Assembly (NCBI GenBank): GCA_947493325.1
Contig: CANLQI010000001.1
Span: 1,193,375 to 1,257,374 of the forward strand
Length of the DNA: 64,000 bases
DNA from: an uncultured Sphingomonadaceae bacterium
GTDB lineage: Bacteria > Pseudomonadota > Alphaproteobacteria > Sphingomonadales > Sphingomonadaceae
Direction of reading: 5' to 3'
Shown: piece after piece, positions 54,497-63,559 of the stretch
Position numbering within the stretch: position 1 is the first letter of the stretch
Layout: each line of letters starts with the position of its first letter
The notes under the pieces: model-generated
Seen by the model: the letters and a program-made list of their open reading frames with translations, nothing else
What the model was told of the DNA's origin: nothing
The model's database searches: none
Translations under genes and position numbers: made by a program

Positions 54497-56425
54497 CTAG
54501 TCTTTCTTTTCTTCGCTTTCGTCTTCATCGACTTCCGAAAACTCCGCGTCAACCACATCATCTTCAGCCGCCTGAGCTGCAGCATCGGCCTGAGCAGCGT
54601 CATCACCGCCCCCGCTTGCCTGCTCCTGCTCATAAATCGCCTGACCCAGCTTCATGGCGACCTGCGCCAATGCCTCGGTCTTGGTTTTCATGGCGTCCAA
54701 ATCTTCGGCCTCAATTGCGGTTTTGACCTCCGCAACGGCAGTTTCGATTTCCGACTTCAGCGCAGCGTCAATCTTGTCGCCATGTTCTTCCAGCTGTTTT
54801 TCCGTGGTGTGGACAAGGCTGTCGGCATTATTCTTAGTTTCCGCAGCTTCACGGCGTTTCTTATCGTCATCCGCAAACTGTTCGGCGTCCTGAACCATCT
54901 GTTCGATATCATCATCGGACAGACCGCCAGAGGCCTGGATCTTGATCTGCTGTTCCTTGCCCGTGCCCTTGTCCTTGGCCGACACGTTGACGATACCGTT
55001 GGCATCAATGTCGAATGTCACCTCAATCTGCGGCACACCCCGCGGTGCGGGCGGAATGCCAACCAGATCGAACTGACCGAGCATTTTGTTGTCCGCAGCC
55101 ATTTCACGTTCACCCTGGAAAACGCGGATGGTCACGGCCTGCTGATTATCATCGGCGGTCGAATAGACCTGGCTTTTCTTGGACGGAATGGTTGTGTTGC
55201 GGTCAATCATACGTGTGAACACGCCGCCCAGTGTTTCAATACCCAGCGACAATGGCGTCACGTCGAGCAGCAACACGTCTTTAACATCGCCCTGCAGTAC
55301 GCCGGCCTGAATAGCAGCGCCCATGGCGACCACTTCATCCGGGTTCACGCCAGTATGCGGTTCCTTGCCAAAAAATTCCTGCACGACTTCGCGCACGCGC
55401 GGCATGCGGGTCATACCACCCACCATGACGACGTCATCAATTTCACCCGTTTTCATACCGGCATCTTCAAGCGCCTTTTTACAAGGTGCCAGAGTGCGCT
55501 TGATGAGATCACCCACCATTTTTTCAAGATCAGAGCGGCTGATCGTTTTCACAAGGTGTTTCGGGCCATTCTGGTCCGCCGTGATGAAAGGCAGGTTGAC
55601 TTCCGTTGTCTGCGCAGAAGACAGTTCAATCTTCGCTTTTTCGGCGGCTTCCTTCAGACGCTGTAGCGCGAGCTTGTCTTTGGTCAGATCAATGCTCTCG
55701 GCTTTCTTGAAATCTTCAGCAAGAAATTCAACGATTTTCGCATCAAAGTCTTCACCACCCAGGAACGTGTCGCCATTGGTTGCTTTTACTTCGAAAACAC
55801 CGTCGCCAATTTCCAGGATGGAAATATCGAACGTACCGCCGCCAAGGTCGTATACAGCGATCGTTTTGCCGTCATTTTTGTCCAGACCATAAGCCAGAGC
55901 AGCGGCTGTTGGTTCGTTGATGATACGCAATACTTCAAGACCGGCAATCTTGCCGGCATCTTTCGTTGCCTGACGCTGCGCATCGTTGAAGTAAGCAGGC
56001 ACGGTGATAACCGCCTGCGTAACAGCCTCGCCAAGATAGCTCTCGGCAGTTTCTTTCATTTTCTGCAAGGTGAATGCGGAAATCTGTGATGGTGAATAAT
56101 CTTCACCGCCGGCTTTTACCCATGCGTCACCATTGGCTCCTTTGACAATCTCGTATGGAACCAGTTCCATATCTTTCTTTGTCATCGGATCATCAAAACG
56201 GCGGCCGATAAGGCGCTTCACCGCAAAAATTGTGCTTTCAGGGTTCGTCACAGCCTGACGTTTTGCCGGCTGACCAATCAGACGCTCACCATCCTTTGTA
56301 AAAGCAACAATAGAAGGCGTCGTGCGCGATCCTTCCGAATTTTCGATAACTTTGGGTTTGCCGCCGTCCATGACTGCAACGCAGCTGTTTGTTGTCCCCA
56401 AATCAATACCAATTACTTTTGCCAT
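54497..56425 (-). CDS. dnaK: Chaperone DnaK (Hsp70)
   Basis: This ATP-dependent chaperone folds nascent and heat-damaged proteins with DnaJ and GrpE. Signatures are [46 protein letters not shown], and in the substrate domain [17 protein letters not shown]. The acidic C-terminal tail ends [10 protein letters not shown]. The 642 residues are full length. A good sigma-32-like promoter lies at 56508-56538, about 85 bp upstream. Confidence 0.98.
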   Translation of the reverse strand: MAKVIGIDLGTTNSCVAVMDGGKPKVIENSEGSRTTPSIVAFTKDGERLIGQPAKRQAVTNPESTIFAVKRLIGRRFDDPMTKKDMELVPYEIVKGANGDAWVKAGGEDYSPSQISAFTLQKMKETAESYLGEAVTQAVITVPAYFNDAQRQATKDAGKIAGLEVLRIINEPTAAALAYGLDKNDGKTIAVYDLGGGTFDISILEIGDGVFEVKATNGDTFLGGEDFDAKIVEFLAEDFKKAESIDLTKDKLALQRLKEAAEKAKIELSSAQTTEVNLPFITADQNGPKHLVKTISRSDLEKMVGDLIKRTLAPCKKALEDAGMKTGEIDDVVMVGGMTRMPRVREVVQEFFGKEPHTGVNPDEVVAMGAAIQAGVLQGDVKDVLLLDVTPLSLGIETLGGVFTRMIDRNTTIPSKKSQVYSTADDNQQAVTIRVFQGEREMAADNKMLGQFDLVGIPPAPRGVPQIEVTFDIDANGIVNVSAKDKGTGKEQQIKIQASGGLSDDDIEQMVQDAEQFADDDKKRREAAETKNNADSLVHTTEKQLEEHGDKIDAALKSEIETAVAEVKTAIEAEDLDAMKTKTEALAQVAMKLGQAIYEQEQASGGGDDAAQADAAAQAAEDDVVDAEFSEVDEDESEEKKD

Positions 56426-56507
56426 ATATTCCTCAAGTCTAAAATATTAAATCCTCCAAACACATTGTCCCAAATGCGGCGACATAGCGTTTGCCCTTTT
56501 CCAAAAG

Positions 56508-56538
56508 CGATATAGGTGCGCTTTTGCTTGGCACAAGG
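56508..56538 (-). promoter_or_regulatory. Sigma-32 (RpoH) promoter of dnaK
   Basis: Read on the minus strand, CTTG in CCTTGTG is separated by 17 bases from CCTATATCG. This closely fits the alphaproteobacterial heat-shock promoter pattern (CTTG, 17 bp, CYTATNT). The implied start site leaves a leader of roughly 75 bases. Confidence 0.75.
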
Positions 56539-56606
56539 ATTGGGAAGCATTACATGCAAGTTCAAGAGGGGAATGTGACGTTTTTATGCAAAAAGGACCA
56601 AAACCA

Positions 56607-57131
56607 ATGAATTTGAAACCGAGTGCGCTGTCCGTAGCGATGGCCGCAAGCATCTCCCTCACGGCTTGCGGCCCTGCTCAGATATTAGGCGCGGACGATG
56701 CTGTCGTTAAATTGTCCCCGTTGGAAAATAATCCAAGTGCGGGTTATCTCACCCTAAGGGGCGGCGCGGAGGATCAAAAACTGGTTGAGGTCACTTCAAA
56801 GCAAGCCGACCGAATAGAGCTGCATGAAACAGTGAAAGAAGGCGGCTTGACCAAAATGCAGACGTTGCAGGAAGTCAATGTGCCTGCAGGAGAAAATGTT
56901 GAATTCAAACCCGGCGGCAAACACCTCATGATCTGGGGCGTAAACAAGGGCGCTATTGAAAAGGGTCAAATGAATCTGTTGGTAAAATATTCCAATGGCG
57001 AAATTTTCAAAGTTCCTGCCAAAATTGAAACTATGGGATCCGAACAATCCATGCATAGTGAAATCGGAACGGATAAAACAGCGGGCCACGCAATGCCCTC
57101 TGAAACCATGGACACAGCGCCGGCGGAATGA
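56607..57131 (+). CDS. PCu(A)C-type copper-binding lipoprotein
   Basis: A lipobox (SLTACG) gives an envelope-anchored protein. In the longer frame the copper-chaperone motif H-x10-M-x21-H-x-M is exact: His80, Met91, His113 and Met115. Proteins of this family carry Cu(I) to cytochrome oxidase or buffer copper in the periplasm. The C-terminal tail is Met/Ser/Thr/His-rich (ETMGSEQSMHSEIG), perhaps adding metal sites. ATG 56607 is chosen because AAAGGACC precedes it; ATG 56586 would add seven residues. It is divergent from dnaK and followed after 25 bp by the HExxH protein gene. Confidence 0.88.
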   Translation: MNLKPSALSVAMAASISLTACGPAQILGADDAVVKLSPLENNPSAGYLTLRGGAEDQKLVEVTSKQADRIELHETVKEGGLTKMQTLQEVNVPAGENVEFKPGGKHLMIWGVNKGAIEKGQMNLLVKYSNGEIFKVPAKIETMGSEQSMHSEIGTDKTAGHAMPSETMDTAPAE

Positions 57132-57156
57132 TTATGGATACGGGAACCATTGATAC

Positions 57157-57621
57157 ATGACCACACGGTGGCTCACTCCAGGGGAAAAAGCGCTTGTTAC
57201 ATCGGTATTCGGTGACACAATCGCGCTCGACAATGTCGAGATTTGCAACCGCAAATGGTTCCCGTTTCAGCCTGTAAAAACCATTATGGCCCCGACAGGC
57301 CACATCCACTTTCATCCCAAAGGCGATCTGTTCCGCCTGGATTTTACAAAAGAAAGCCTTGGCCTGCAGGGTCTTTTCATCCACGAAATGGTGCATGTGT
57401 GGCAGCATCAAAAAGGCATATTTCTGCCGCTCAAGCGCCATCCGTTCTGCCGCTATCATTACACATTGAAGCCTGGATGGCGGCTTGAGAAATACGGGAT
57501 TGAGCAGCAGGCAGAGATTGTACGGCATGCCTTTTTGCTGCGCGAAGGGGCTATCATCGCGGGCGCGCCGCCGCTGGAACAATATCGCGGTATACTTCCA
57601 TTCCCGGGCTTTCGTTGCTGA
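57157..57621 (+). CDS. Hypothetical HExxH protein (DUF4157/Vgr-related-like)
   Basis: The 154-residue protein has no signal peptide. Its most striking feature is FIHEMVHVWQHQKG at about 75-88, a zinc-type HExxH followed by WQH. That pattern occurs in small putative metallopeptidases, some annotated as Vgr-related in sphingomonads. The preceding APTGHIHFHP may contribute a strand. A third acidic ligand is likely the Glu in YGIEQQAEIV. Whether it is proteolytic is unknown. It follows the copper-binding lipoprotein gene closely and precedes the MATE gene by 62 bp. Confidence 0.7.
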   Translation: MTTRWLTPGEKALVTSVFGDTIALDNVEICNRKWFPFQPVKTIMAPTGHIHFHPKGDLFRLDFTKESLGLQGLFIHEMVHVWQHQKGIFLPLKRHPFCRYHYTLKPGWRLEKYGIEQQAEIVRHAFLLREGAIIAGAPPLEQYRGILPFPGFRC

Positions 57622-57683
57622 TATCGCCAGCAAATAGGTTTTAGCCACTAGCCATTGCGCCGTCGCTATCATACAGCGCAGTT

Positions 57684-59075
57684 ATGCAGGGCAATGACAA
57701 CATAAAAACACGCCCGAACCTGTGGGCAGACGAGCTTGGCAAAACGGTCAAGCTGGCATGGCCGCTTATCCTGACAAATCTCACTATGTCGCTTATCGGC
57801 GCGACTGATGTATTGATGATTGGCTGGTTAGGCGCAGAAGAGCTGGCAGGGGCATCGCTTGGCTTCAATCTCGCGATGCTGGCTGCGATCTTCTCGATGG
57901 GGGTCATGACTGCCAGCGCGCCGATGATGGCCAGCGAGATCGGACGCAAAAACAACAGCGTGCGCGATTTGCGGCGTACATTTCGGCAGACTATTTGGGT
58001 CGCCATTACGATCATTATTCCGGTCTGGCTAATCCTCTGGAACACCGAAACGATATTGCTGGCTATGCGGCAAGTGCCCGAACTTGCCGCCAAGGCACAG
58101 ACCTATGTCCGCGTTTACATGTTTTCGATCCTGCCGTTTCTCATCACACTGGTAATGCGTAATTTTATCTCCGCTCTCGAGCGGCCCATCTGGTCAATGG
58201 TGATCGGTGTGATCGGTGTTCTGGGCAATATCATTTTCAACTATGTGCTCATATTCGGCAAACTCGGGTTCCCTGCGCTGGGCATTGTAGGGGCTGGGAT
58301 TGGCAGCATTTTGACCAATGTTTTGATGCTGATCGGCATGGCAATTGTACTGTCCGCCGACAGACAGTTTCGGCGCTACCGACTATTTGGCAATTTCTGG
58401 CGCGCGGACTGGGAAAGATATCGCGGCGTGTGGAAACTAGGCCTGCCCATTGGCGTTACATTCGGATTGGAAGGCGGCGTTTTCAGCGTTGCGGTACTCT
58501 TGATGGGGTTGATCGATACTCTATCTGTCGCCGCACATGCCATTGCGCTACAAATCGCGTCGATCAGCTTTATGGTGCCAATGGGCCTGGCGCAGGCGGC
58601 GACAGTGCGGGTTGGCATTGGTTATGGCCGCAAGGACAATGCACTGATCCACCGCGCTGGCTGGACAGCCTTTGTGCTTGGCACCGGATTCATGACGCTT
58701 ATGGCAGCCATAATCTGGGTATTTCCGGAGCCTTTGGCAGGGTTGTTTATCGATTATGACAATCCGCAATCAACGGCAGTGCTGGCGCTGGCGGTCAAAT
58801 TTCTGGCCATTGCTGCACTGTTCCAGATTGTCGATGGCGCACAGGCTGTGGGCGCGGGCATGCTGCGCGGACTGCATGATACCACCCTGCCCATGATCTT
58901 CGCCGCTTTTGGGTATTGGATCGTTGGCATAGGCGTCGGTGTTGGCCTTGCTTTCTGGGCCGATTGGCGCGGTGAAGGCATCTGGGCCGGCCTTGCGGCA
59001 GGATTGGGCGTTGTATCTGTACTGATGCTGGTCAGATGGGTGATGCGGAAGAGGCTTGGGCTGCTACCGCAATAG
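57684..59075 (+). CDS. MATE family multidrug/sodium antiporter
   Basis: Twelve hydrophobic segments in two repeated halves are visible, beginning LAWPLILTNLTMSLIGATDVLMIGWLG and, in the second half, GLPIGVTFGLEGGVFSVAVLLMGLIDTLSVAAHAIALQIAS. The second-half motif resembles NorM-type exporters. The family uses sodium or proton gradients to expel cationic drugs or metabolites; the substrate is unknown. It has 463 residues. It converges on grpE with 15 bp between. Confidence 0.93.
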   Translation: MQGNDNIKTRPNLWADELGKTVKLAWPLILTNLTMSLIGATDVLMIGWLGAEELAGASLGFNLAMLAAIFSMGVMTASAPMMASEIGRKNNSVRDLRRTFRQTIWVAITIIIPVWLILWNTETILLAMRQVPELAAKAQTYVRVYMFSILPFLITLVMRNFISALERPIWSMVIGVIGVLGNIIFNYVLIFGKLGFPALGIVGAGIGSILTNVLMLIGMAIVLSADRQFRRYRLFGNFWRADWERYRGVWKLGLPIGVTFGLEGGVFSVAVLLMGLIDTLSVAAHAIALQIASISFMVPMGLAQAATVRVGIGYGRKDNALIHRAGWTAFVLGTGFMTLMAAIIWVFPEPLAGLFIDYDNPQSTAVLALAVKFLAIAALFQIVDGAQAVGAGMLRGLHDTTLPMIFAAFGYWIVGIGVGVGLAFWADWRGEGIWAGLAAGLGVVSVLMLVRWVMRKRLGLLPQ

Positions 59076-59090
59076 CAGCCACTCAACCCA

Positions 59091-59696
59091 TCAATCCGGT
59101 TTTTTGGCCACGCCCACCATGGCGGCGCGCAGCAGGCGGTCCTTGAACATATAGCCGGCCTGCATTTCCTGCACGATCGTGCCAGGCTCTTCCTCATCAC
59201 TCGGGATTTCGATCATCGCCTGATGCTGATTGGGGTCAAGCGGCATGCCCTTGGCAGGGATACGGGTAATGCCATGCTTGCCAAACACGGTATCCAATTC
59301 CCGGTGTGTCGCCTGCAGGCCGGTAATCAGGCCTTTCCATTTCTCCTCGTCGCGGATTTCTTCCGGAATGGCTTCCATGGCGCGGGCAAGATTATCAGCT
59401 ACCGACAATATATCACGCGCGAATGGCGTCGCGGCATAGGCGCGGGCATCCTGCGCGTCCTTTTCCAGACGGCGACGGATATTCTGCGCCTCGGCATGCG
59501 CATAGAGCGTGGCCTGTTTCGCCTCGGCGAGTTCGTTTTCGAGTTCGGCAAGCCGTGCCTCAAAACCCTGAGTGCCGTCATCCGCGCTGATATCATCTTC
59601 TTCACGCAACTCTTCGGGCACACCTTCCAGCTCCGCCTCTACAACCGGGTCTTTATCCTGATTTTCATTCACATTTTTTTTGGTTTCGTCGTTCAT
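59091..59696 (-). CDS. grpE: Nucleotide exchange factor GrpE
   Basis: GrpE releases ADP from DnaK. A long acidic N-terminus (about 1-45) is followed by the coiled-coil LAELENELAEAKQATLYAHAEAQNIRRRLEKD and the beta domain with KHGITRIPAKGMPLDPNQHQAMI and GYMFKDRLLRAAMVGVAK. At 201 residues it is complete. It lies 19 bp downstream of hrcA in the same direction. Confidence 0.96.
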   Translation of the reverse strand: MNDETKKNVNENQDKDPVVEAELEGVPEELREEDDISADDGTQGFEARLAELENELAEAKQATLYAHAEAQNIRRRLEKDAQDARAYAATPFARDILSVADNLARAMEAIPEEIRDEEKWKGLITGLQATHRELDTVFGKHGITRIPAKGMPLDPNQHQAMIEIPSDEEEPGTIVQEMQAGYMFKDRLLRAAMVGVAKKPD

Positions 59697-59715
59697 TTTG
59701 CGTAAAAATTCCTGC

Positions 59716-60762
59716 TTATGATTTCATAAGTCTGGTGAGACTTTTTGCTGTGAAATCTACCATGGGGACCACGCGCGCGTAATTCAAGCGTGTCGGGCCA
59801 ATAACACCAACGACACCGACTACACGGCCCTCTCCGTCTTTATAGGGTGAAGCGATAACCGATGAACCGGACAGTGCAAACAGCTTGTTTTCCGAACCGA
59901 TAAATATCTTGGTTGCCGATGCTTCACGCGCATTATCGAGCAGGCGGGCAATATCCTCCATCTCTTCCAACTCATTCAGGAGCGTGCGTACCCGTTCAAG
60001 GTCGTGCACAGCTTCATTGTCGAGCAGGTTCGCCTGACCCCGCACGATCAGCACAGGCCTGTCCGCGCCATCTTTTGACCATGTCGCCAGCCCTTTGCGG
60101 ATAAGCTCGCTGCTCACTTTGTCGAGCTGGGCTCTGCCCGCCGCAATCTCGCTGTCAATTTCCTGTAGTGCACTGGCGAGACTCTTACCGCTCAGGCGGT
60201 GAGTCGCATAATTGCTGGCTTCGGCAAGCGCACTATCGCTGGTCATAGGATCAATTTCTACGACGCGGTTTTCCACGCTGCCGTCATCGCCGACCAGCAC
60301 GGCCAATGCCTGCGCGGCGGATAAACGTACAAAACTGCATTGCCGCAATATTGGCTCTTTGTTCGGAACCATGACGATGCCTGCACAGGCCGAAAGCCCC
60401 GACAATGTGGCCGTAGCTGCGGCCAGCGCCTGTTCAATCGGTCCGTGTTCGGCAAGCTGATTTTCAATCGCCGCACGTTCCTGCGCAGAAGGCTCCGCCA
60501 CCTGCATCATGCCGTCGACAAACAACCGCAAGCCGCTTTCGGTCGGCATACGCCCTGCACTCACATGCGGCGCAGCGAGTAGTCCCAGTTCTTCCAGATC
60601 CTGCATGACATTGCGGATTGAGGCTGGTGACAGGCTCAGCGTGGAATTTTTCGATATTGTACGTGAGCCTACAGGCGCGCCATTGTCGAGATAAGATTCC
60701 ACAATGATGCGGAACACATCACCTGCGCGTTCATTTATTTCGGTGAGCGGGTTTGTGGTCAT
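59716..60762 (-). CDS. hrcA: Heat-inducible transcription repressor HrcA
   Basis: HrcA represses groESL and related genes through the CIRCE operator. The N-terminal winged helix shows INERAGDVFRIIVESYLDNGAPVGSRTISK and LSPASIRNVMQDLEELGLL. The C-terminal domain closes with VVGVVGVIGPTRLNYARVVPMVDF. ATG 60762 (348 aa) gives the usual N-terminus; an in-frame ATG at 60798 falls inside a possible promoter. No CIRCE element is seen next to this gene or dnaK, so its targets are probably elsewhere (groESL). Confidence 0.95.
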   Translation of the reverse strand: MTTNPLTEINERAGDVFRIIVESYLDNGAPVGSRTISKNSTLSLSPASIRNVMQDLEELGLLAAPHVSAGRMPTESGLRLFVDGMMQVAEPSAQERAAIENQLAEHGPIEQALAAATATLSGLSACAGIVMVPNKEPILRQCSFVRLSAAQALAVLVGDDGSVENRVVEIDPMTSDSALAEASNYATHRLSGKSLASALQEIDSEIAAGRAQLDKVSSELIRKGLATWSKDGADRPVLIVRGQANLLDNEAVHDLERVRTLLNELEEMEDIARLLDNAREASATKIFIGSENKLFALSGSSVIASPYKDGEGRVVGVVGVIGPTRLNYARVVPMVDFTAKSLTRLMKS

Positions 60763-60770
60763 GGACAAAT

Positions 60771-60799
60771 ATCTAGGGCGTGTTGCCACATCGCTCAAG
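60771..60799 (-). promoter_or_regulatory. Possible sigma-32 promoter of hrcA-grpE
   Basis: On the minus strand CTTG (in CTCTTGAG) is followed after 18 bases by CCTAGAT, a fair match to the heat-shock -10. The implied start site would fall at or within a few bases of the chosen hrcA ATG, suggesting a very short leader. This makes the assignment tentative. Confidence 0.35.
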
Positions 60800-60841
60800 A
60801 GTGGTTATCGCAAACCGTAATTAGCCACAGGAGAATCATTC

Positions 60842-61558
60842 ATGCGTCCATCCGGCCGTGCACCCGACGAAATGCGCCCCATCACCATCGAAACCGGTTT
60901 TACCAAACATGCTGAAGGCTCCTGCCTGATCAGTTTTGGCGGTACCCGCGTATTATGCACAGCCAGCGTCGAAGACCGGCTGCCGCCATGGATGCGCGGC
61001 AAGGGTGAAGGCTGGGTCACGGGTGAATATTCCATGCTGCCCCGCTCCACGCATACACGCAGCTCACGCGAAGCAGCGCGTGGCAAGCAGTCTGGCCGAA
61101 CACAGGAAATTCAGCGGCTTATTGGCCGTTCTTTACGTTCTATTGTAGATATGAAAAAGCTGGGTGAACATCAGATCACTCTCGATTGTGATGTGATACA
61201 GGCTGATGGTGGCACGCGCACAGCGTCCATTTCCGGTGCATGGGTAGCTATGAAGCTCGCTGTGGATAAGCTGTTGAAAGACGGTGCAATAACGCATGAT
61301 CCGATCGAGCAGAAAATCGCCGCGATAAGCTGCGGCATTTACAAAGGCACGCCTGTCCTTGACCTTGACTATGACGAAGACAGCAGCGCCGATGCGGATG
61401 CCAATTTCGTGTTGATCGGCGATGGCAATATCGCTGAGGTACAGGCCACAGCCGAAGGTGCGACCTATGACGAGGAAGGCCTGCTGCGCCTGCTTCGGCT
61501 CGCACGTATGGGCTGCACCGAAATTTTCGCGGCGCAGGACAAGGCGGTTTCCGGTTAA
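60842..61558 (+). CDS. rph: Ribonuclease PH
   Basis: RNase PH trims tRNA 3' ends phosphorolytically. Landmarks are [19 protein letters not shown] at the N-terminus, [16 protein letters not shown], the arginine-rich [46 protein letters not shown] and [23 protein letters not shown] precedes ATG 60842. The 238 residues are typical. It is followed by rdgB after six bases and by hemW, a conserved alphaproteobacterial order. Confidence 0.97.
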   Translation: MRPSGRAPDEMRPITIETGFTKHAEGSCLISFGGTRVLCTASVEDRLPPWMRGKGEGWVTGEYSMLPRSTHTRSSREAARGKQSGRTQEIQRLIGRSLRSIVDMKKLGEHQITLDCDVIQADGGTRTASISGAWVAMKLAVDKLLKDGAITHDPIEQKIAAISCGIYKGTPVLDLDYDEDSSADADANFVLIGDGNIAEVQATAEGATYDEEGLLRLLRLARMGCTEIFAAQDKAVSG

Positions 61559-61564
61559 CACGCC

Positions 61565-62191
61565 ATGAGTGCCCGCAAACTTACTCCTGGACGCCTTGTC
61601 ATCGCCAGCCATAATCAAGGCAAGGTGCGAGAGATCCGCGAACTGTTGGAACCTTATGGCATTGAGCCGGTTTCGGCCGGAGAACTGGACCTGCCAGAAC
61701 CCGAGGAAACCGGCACGACTTTCGCCGAAAATGCCCTGCTCAAGGCACGTGCCAGCGCGGAAGGTGCCAATTGTGTTGCGCTCGCCGATGACAGCGGGTT
61801 GTGCGTGGCTGCATTGAATGATGCGCCGGGCGTCTATACTGCCGATTGGGCCGAAAAGGCCGCATTTGAAGGCGGACCGGGCCGTGACTGGTATATGGCG
61901 ATGGGCAAGGTCGAGGGCAAACTGGCCGAACTGGGCCCTGATACCGACCGAAGCAGCTATTTTACCTGTACATTGGCGCTCGCATGGCCGGACGGGCATC
62001 ATGAGATATTTGAAGGCCGCGTGCACGGCTCTCTGACTTGGCCGCCGCGCGGCACGCTCGGCTTTGGCTATGACCCGGTTTTTGTGCCAGAGGGCCGTGA
62101 TCAGACTTTTGCCGAGCTTGACCCTGCACAAAAACACGCAATGAGCCACCGTGCAGATGCCTTTGCCAAGCTCGTAGCCGCCTGTCTCTAG
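61565..62191 (+). CDS. rdgB: XTP/dITP diphosphatase (RdgB/HAM1 family)
   Basis: It removes non-canonical purine nucleotides (ITP, XTP, dITP) from the pool. [19 protein letters not shown] opens the fold, [14 protein letters not shown] follows, and LADDSGLCV carries the metal-binding aspartates. [10 protein letters not shown] and [19 protein letters not shown] close it. It has 208 residues. It lies six bases after rph, so co-transcription is very likely. Confidence 0.96.
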   Translation: MSARKLTPGRLVIASHNQGKVREIRELLEPYGIEPVSAGELDLPEPEETGTTFAENALLKARASAEGANCVALADDSGLCVAALNDAPGVYTADWAEKAAFEGGPGRDWYMAMGKVEGKLAELGPDTDRSSYFTCTLALAWPDGHHEIFEGRVHGSLTWPPRGTLGFGYDPVFVPEGRDQTFAELDPAQKHAMSHRADAFAKLVAACL

Positions 62192-62226
62192 ACCCTGCTC
62201 GACTTGAACCGGCAAAGGCGCATAAT

Positions 62227-63378
62227 GTGCACGACATGACCCCGCCCCTCGCACTCTATATTCATTGGCCGTTTTGCGTTTCAAAATGCCCGTATTGCGA
62301 TTTTAACAGCCATGTCCGCGAAAGCGTGGATCAGCAACTATGGCTGGACGCGCTAATGGCCGATATGCGGCATGAAGCCGCGCTGACAAAGGGTCGCACC
62401 CTGGGATCCATATTTTTCGGTGGCGGCACACCCTCACTTATGCCGCCCGCGACAGTGGAAGCGCTGATTGCACAGGCCGAAAAGCTATGGGGGTTTGCGG
62501 GAAATATCGAAATCACTCTGGAGGCCAATCCGTCATCGGTGGAGGCTGCGCGGTTTGCGGATTTGGCCAAGGCAGGCGTGAACCGGGTTTCGTTGGGGCT
62601 TCAGGCCCTGGACAATGAGGCGCTCGCTTTTCTGAGCCGCGCGCATGATGTTGATGAAGGTCTGGCGGCGCTCGATACTGCGCAACAGCATTTCGCCCGC
62701 GTCACATTCGACCTGATTTATGCGCGCCCAGACCAGCGCGCCAAAGAATGGGAAGCGGAGCTCACCCGCGCGCTGTCATTTGGAACGACGCACCTGTCAC
62801 TCTATCAGCTCACCATTGAGCCGGGCACGCGCTTTGCCACTCTGGTCAGACAGGGCAAGTTTACACCTGCCGATGACGATGAAGCCGCCGACCTTTACGC
62901 GCTGACACAGGATATGACCCGCGCCGCCGGACTGCCCGCCTATGAAATCAGCAACCATGCCGCACCTGGACAAGAAAGCGCGCACAACCTCGCCTATTGG
63001 CGGTATCAGGACTATATTGGTATCGGCCCCGGCGCGCATGGACGGCGGTTGAATGAGGCCACACAGCGGCATAAAAAGCCCGAAAACTTCCTTTCCGCGA
63101 TTGCGCGCAATGCTAATGGGCTGGCGCATGAAGACGCGCTGGATAACCGCACACAGGCCGTGGAAGCGTTGCTGATGGGTCTGCGCCTGCATGAAGGCGT
63201 TGATCTGGACGCACTGGCAAGCCGGTTCGGACTGGTACAGGATGAGATGATTGATTGGGATGCTTTTGCCAAATTGCGCGATATCGGCCTCATCAATTAT
63301 GGCGAACCACGCCTTACGGTTACGCCAAGCGGCATGCCGCTGCTGGATGCGATATTGCCGGAGATAGTGAATCTCTGA
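62227..63378 (+). CDS. hemW: Radical SAM heme chaperone HemW (HemN-like)
   Basis: The CX3CX2C iron-sulfur motif in HWPFCVSKCPYCDF (Cys17, 21, 24) binds the radical-SAM cluster. FFGGGTPSLM, ITLEANPSS and GVNRVSLGLQ follow as in HemN-like proteins. At 383 residues, and without the fourth nearby cysteine of HemN, it fits HemW, which inserts heme into acceptors, rather than coproporphyrinogen oxidase. GTG 62227 has AAAGG eight bases before it; ATG 62236 is the alternative. It is third in rph-rdgB-hemW. Confidence 0.93.
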   Translation: MHDMTPPLALYIHWPFCVSKCPYCDFNSHVRESVDQQLWLDALMADMRHEAALTKGRTLGSIFFGGGTPSLMPPATVEALIAQAEKLWGFAGNIEITLEANPSSVEAARFADLAKAGVNRVSLGLQALDNEALAFLSRAHDVDEGLAALDTAQQHFARVTFDLIYARPDQRAKEWEAELTRALSFGTTHLSLYQLTIEPGTRFATLVRQGKFTPADDDEAADLYALTQDMTRAAGLPAYEISNHAAPGQESAHNLAYWRYQDYIGIGPGAHGRRLNEATQRHKKPENFLSAIARNANGLAHEDALDNRTQAVEALLMGLRLHEGVDLDALASRFGLVQDEMIDWDAFAKLRDIGLINYGEPRLTVTPSGMPLLDAILPEIVNL

Positions 63379-63396
63379 TCGCCTCACGGCGATACG

Positions 63397-63484
63397 CGGC
63401 ACCAGCCCGCTCCCCCTCCCAACCTCCCGATATGCTAACAGGATATGTTATCGGGAGGTTGGGAGGGGGAGCGGGCTGGTGCCG
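63397..63484. repeat. Perfect 36-bp inverted repeat with 16-base loop
   Basis: The arms at 63397-63432 and 63449-63484 are exact reverse complements over 36 bases; each begins or ends with CGGCACCAGCCCGCTCCCCC or its complement. No target-site duplication and no second copy were noticed in the window. It lies 18 bp after hemW and 75 bp before xerC. It may be a mobile repeat unit (REP/MITE-like), a very strong terminator, or both. Smaller inverted repeats flank it (ATCGCC/GGCGAT at about 63378-63394 and TGCATT/AATGCA at about 63486-63500). Confidence 0.85.
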
Positions 63485-63559
63485 TTGCATTTCAATGCAT
63501 AAAGCGAACCAAAACGCCTAGCATTTGAGCCAGACTCCTAACTCTGCTAGGCTCAGGCC

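Noticed and set aside
54371-55666. 431-codon open frame antisense to dnaK
   Set aside because: Long antisense frames over dnaK are a classic artefact of its strong codon bias; no protein-like motif is seen.
61133-62284. 383-codon open frame antisense to rph and rdgB
   Set aside because: It overlaps two certain genes on the other strand and has no domain or ribosome binding site.
63430-63455. dif-like site in the loop of the 36-bp inverted repeat near xerC
   Set aside because: Only a seven-base match (TATGTTA) to a Xer arm is present and the paired arm and central spacer are wrong.
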